Shown here one piece after another: positions 52,658 to 53,997 of a stretch of DNA of 53,997 bases; position 1 is the first letter of the stretch, and each line of letters begins with the position of its first letter. Under the pieces are notes generated by a model, which was not told the DNA's origin, ran no database searches, and saw only the letters and a list, made by a program, of their open reading frames with translations. This DNA comes from Candidatus Poribacteria bacterium (GTDB taxonomy: Bacteria; Poribacteria; WGA-4E; WGA-3G): assembly GCA_022827185.1 (NCBI GenBank), contig JAJDTM010000011.1, positions 1 to 53,997 of the forward strand, written 5' to 3'. Position numbers and translations under genes: made by a program.

Positions 52658-52674
52658 TTGGCATAAATATTGCA
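52658..52674 (+). promoter_or_regulatory. Sigma54 (-24/-12) promoter for the DUF5916 protein
   Basis: TTGGCATAAATATTGCA, with GG (52660-52661) and GC (52672-52673) separated by 10 bases. The start would be near 52685, about 200 bases before the ATG. Confidence 0.6.
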
Positions 52675-52887
52675 CGCTATTCAATATTAGAATGGATATT
52701 ATATCAAATCTAAAAAAATAGATCTACATTTAGGAGAAGCGAGGTCCCCTCGTTCCTACGGATCGGTTTTTCGTTAATGAAGATCAGTTATTCAGAAATG
52801 GTATTACCAATCCATTTTCTCAAGCGAAGGTTAGCGGATTGTGAGTGTTTTGCAGGTGGGCGCGCTAATCATGGAGGAAACCAACCG

Positions 52888-53997
52888 ATGAAACTGCAAA
52901 AAATTCAGGCAATAGTAATGTCCATTACACTACCATTTATACTAATCACAAACCTACAAACTTGGGCAGATGAAAACCCACAAACCGTTCAGAAAGAACT
53001 TCCGGCAGCCAAAACCGATCAGCCACCGACCATTGATGGTATTCTCGACGATGCCTGCTGGCAAGACGCACCGCAAGCCATCGGTTTCACTGATGAACGC
53101 ACCGAAAAACCTGCCAAGAATCAATCCGTTGGTTGGCTCGTTCACACCGACGAAGCCATCTACGTCGGGCTTCACCTCTATGATGAGATGCCTGATAAAA
53201 TCGTGGCACGCCAAGTTAAAGACCAGACCCGGATCAGTGGAGAGGATTGGGTTTCTTTCAGTCTTGATCCATTCCACACACACCAGTTTTCTGACAGAAA
53301 TTTCTTCATTGTCAACCCACTCGGCACGAAATATGTACATCTCGCCACCGGACGCGCAGAAAAAAGTGAATGGATTGGATTATGGAAAACCGCAGCACAG
53401 ATTGTTGAAGATGGATGGATCGTAGAGATGGAAATCCCATGGCAGATGCTCGATTACCCAGACACAACAGAACCCGTTCGTATGGGAATCAACCTTGATA
53501 GGTTTCAACAACGAACAGGTGAACGTTCATGGTGGTGTAATTTAGGGGTTCAAGAGTTCCGAGAAAACGACGGACACTGGATTGACGTGCTACCACCGCA
53601 GCGAAAGCGTGAATTAAAGCTGCTACCTTATCTTATCGGCGGCATCAGTGAAACCGAAACTAACGAAAGGGAATATACTGCCCGCGGCGGGGTGGATCTG
53701 CGTTATGAAGTGACACCGCAACTACGTCTCATCAGCACTGTTAACCCCGATTTTGATAACATTGAGCAAGCCGTGGAAGGCATCGATTTCTCCTACGGCG
53801 AACGCTACGTGGAGGACCGGCGTCCTTTCTTCTCTGAAGGGGGCAATGTCTATAATCTGAGGCCCCTTTTTCATTCGCGGCGGATAATGGACATGGACGG
53901 AGGCCTTAAACTCTTTGGAAAACTTGGGAAGAACACTTCGGTTGGCACTTTAGGCACCTATCATCGCAACAACCAGAACTTCATTCTACGCGCCTCA
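52888..53997 (+). CDS. CBM9-like/DUF5916 outer-membrane protein, partial (runs off window)
   Basis: An ATG at 52888, eight bases after GGAGG, opens a frame that stays open to the window end (370 residues, 3' part missing). A signal peptide ends LQTWA (about 27). Residues 40-205 resemble a family 9 carbohydrate-binding module (PPTIDGILDDACWQDA, EAIYVGLHLYD, WVSFSLDP, GWIVEMEIPW). From about 230 the DUF5916 part begins, with the hallmark NPDFDNIEQAVEG and RRPFFSEGGNVY. This family forms an outer-membrane beta-barrel of unknown role, possibly glycan uptake. A sigma54 promoter is upstream. Confidence 0.85.
   Translation, partial: MKLQKIQAIVMSITLPFILITNLQTWADENPQTVQKELPAAKTDQPPTIDGILDDACWQDAPQAIGFTDERTEKPAKNQSVGWLVHTDEAIYVGLHLYDEMPDKIVARQVKDQTRISGEDWVSFSLDPFHTHQFSDRNFFIVNPLGTKYVHLATGRAEKSEWIGLWKTAAQIVEDGWIVEMEIPWQMLDYPDTTEPVRMGINLDRFQQRTGERSWWCNLGVQEFRENDGHWIDVLPPQRKRELKLLPYLIGGISETETNEREYTARGGVDLRYEVTPQLRLISTVNPDFDNIEQAVEGIDFSYGERYVEDRRPFFSEGGNVYNLRPLFHSRRIMDMDGGLKLFGKLGKNTSVGTLGTYHRNNQNFILRAS

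Larger units (their letters stand above)
52309..52887. other. Intergenic region with hairpin, possible gene remnant and sigma54 site
   Basis: No intact gene. It holds a hairpin at 52361-52408 (gaaacccaac / gttgggtttc), an open stretch at about 52437-52576 that reads like the end of a lost protein (SGDGKYGKLTSAEPTLQVGP) without a start, two dyads at 52566-52578 and 52600-52624, and the sigma54 promoter at 52658-52674. Confidence 0.45.

Noticed and set aside
1..53997. tRNA and rRNA genes
   Set aside because: No cloverleaf or rRNA signature was recognised by reading, although a covariance search could find something missed.

Overview
The window looks like a piece of a Candidatus Poribacteria-type genome or a close relative. 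This is an inference from gene content: many secreted LamG/jelly-roll proteins, two phytanoyl-CoA dioxygenase (PhyH) proteins, enolase-superfamily (mandelate racemase/muconate lactonizing) enzymes, a Tm-1-like/UPF0261 protein, TolB-like beta-propellers, and many short palindromic intergenic repeats. No rRNA, tRNA or CRISPR array was seen. Most genes have clear Shine-Dalgarno sites, so several starts are moved from the longest reading frame to an internal ATG or GTG.

Layout. 1-78: 5' end of an IS630-like transposase. 428-2321: a cytochrome P460-like lipoprotein and an outer-membrane barrel with two N-terminal c-haem motifs. 2549-11214: a sigma54-type promoter, a bacterial alpha-2-macroglobulin and penicillin-binding protein 1C. 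11322-13526: two secreted jelly-roll proteins and a DUF423 membrane protein. 13701-15870: a strong sigma70 promoter and an EF-G2-type GTPase. 15990-19808 (minus): a possible operon of orphan GspG-like pseudopilin, enolase-family enzyme, LamG protein and aldehyde dehydrogenase. 20291-24828: radical SAM/B12 protein, PlsC-like acyltransferase, Tm-1-like protein, PhyH dioxygenase. 24923-29393: two paralogous beta-propellers on either side of an IS607-family element (tnpA, tnpB). 30180-36172 (minus): GNAT acetyltransferase, two tandem-duplicated 7TM/PP2C phosphatases and a PhyH protein with a Nudix-like tail. 36374-40211: DUF488, DUF488 and a RecQ helicase with an N-terminal extension, tightly coupled, facing an AAA ATPase/PD-(D/E)XK protein at 40222-41850. 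41954-46216 (minus): miaA, mnmA, a LamG protein and a second enolase-family enzyme. 46323-49235: two paralogous HEAT-repeat lipoproteins. 49621-52308: an M14 metallopeptidase. 52888-end: a CBM9-like/DUF5916 outer-membrane protein, cut by the window edge.

Main points. (1) Six secreted proteins of different folds share a C-terminal motif, K-L-x(3)-W-x(2)-[LIM]-K, within a few residues of the stop; it looks like an undescribed sorting or processing signal. (2) DUF488-DUF488-RecQ is a coupled three-gene unit that may be a DNA repair or defence system. (3) Three sigma54 (-24/-12) promoters with exact GG-N10-GC spacing drive envelope or secreted proteins; one has two NtrC-like sites 31 bases apart upstream. 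(4) Two families of miniature inverted-repeat elements and several palindrome families fill the intergenic regions.
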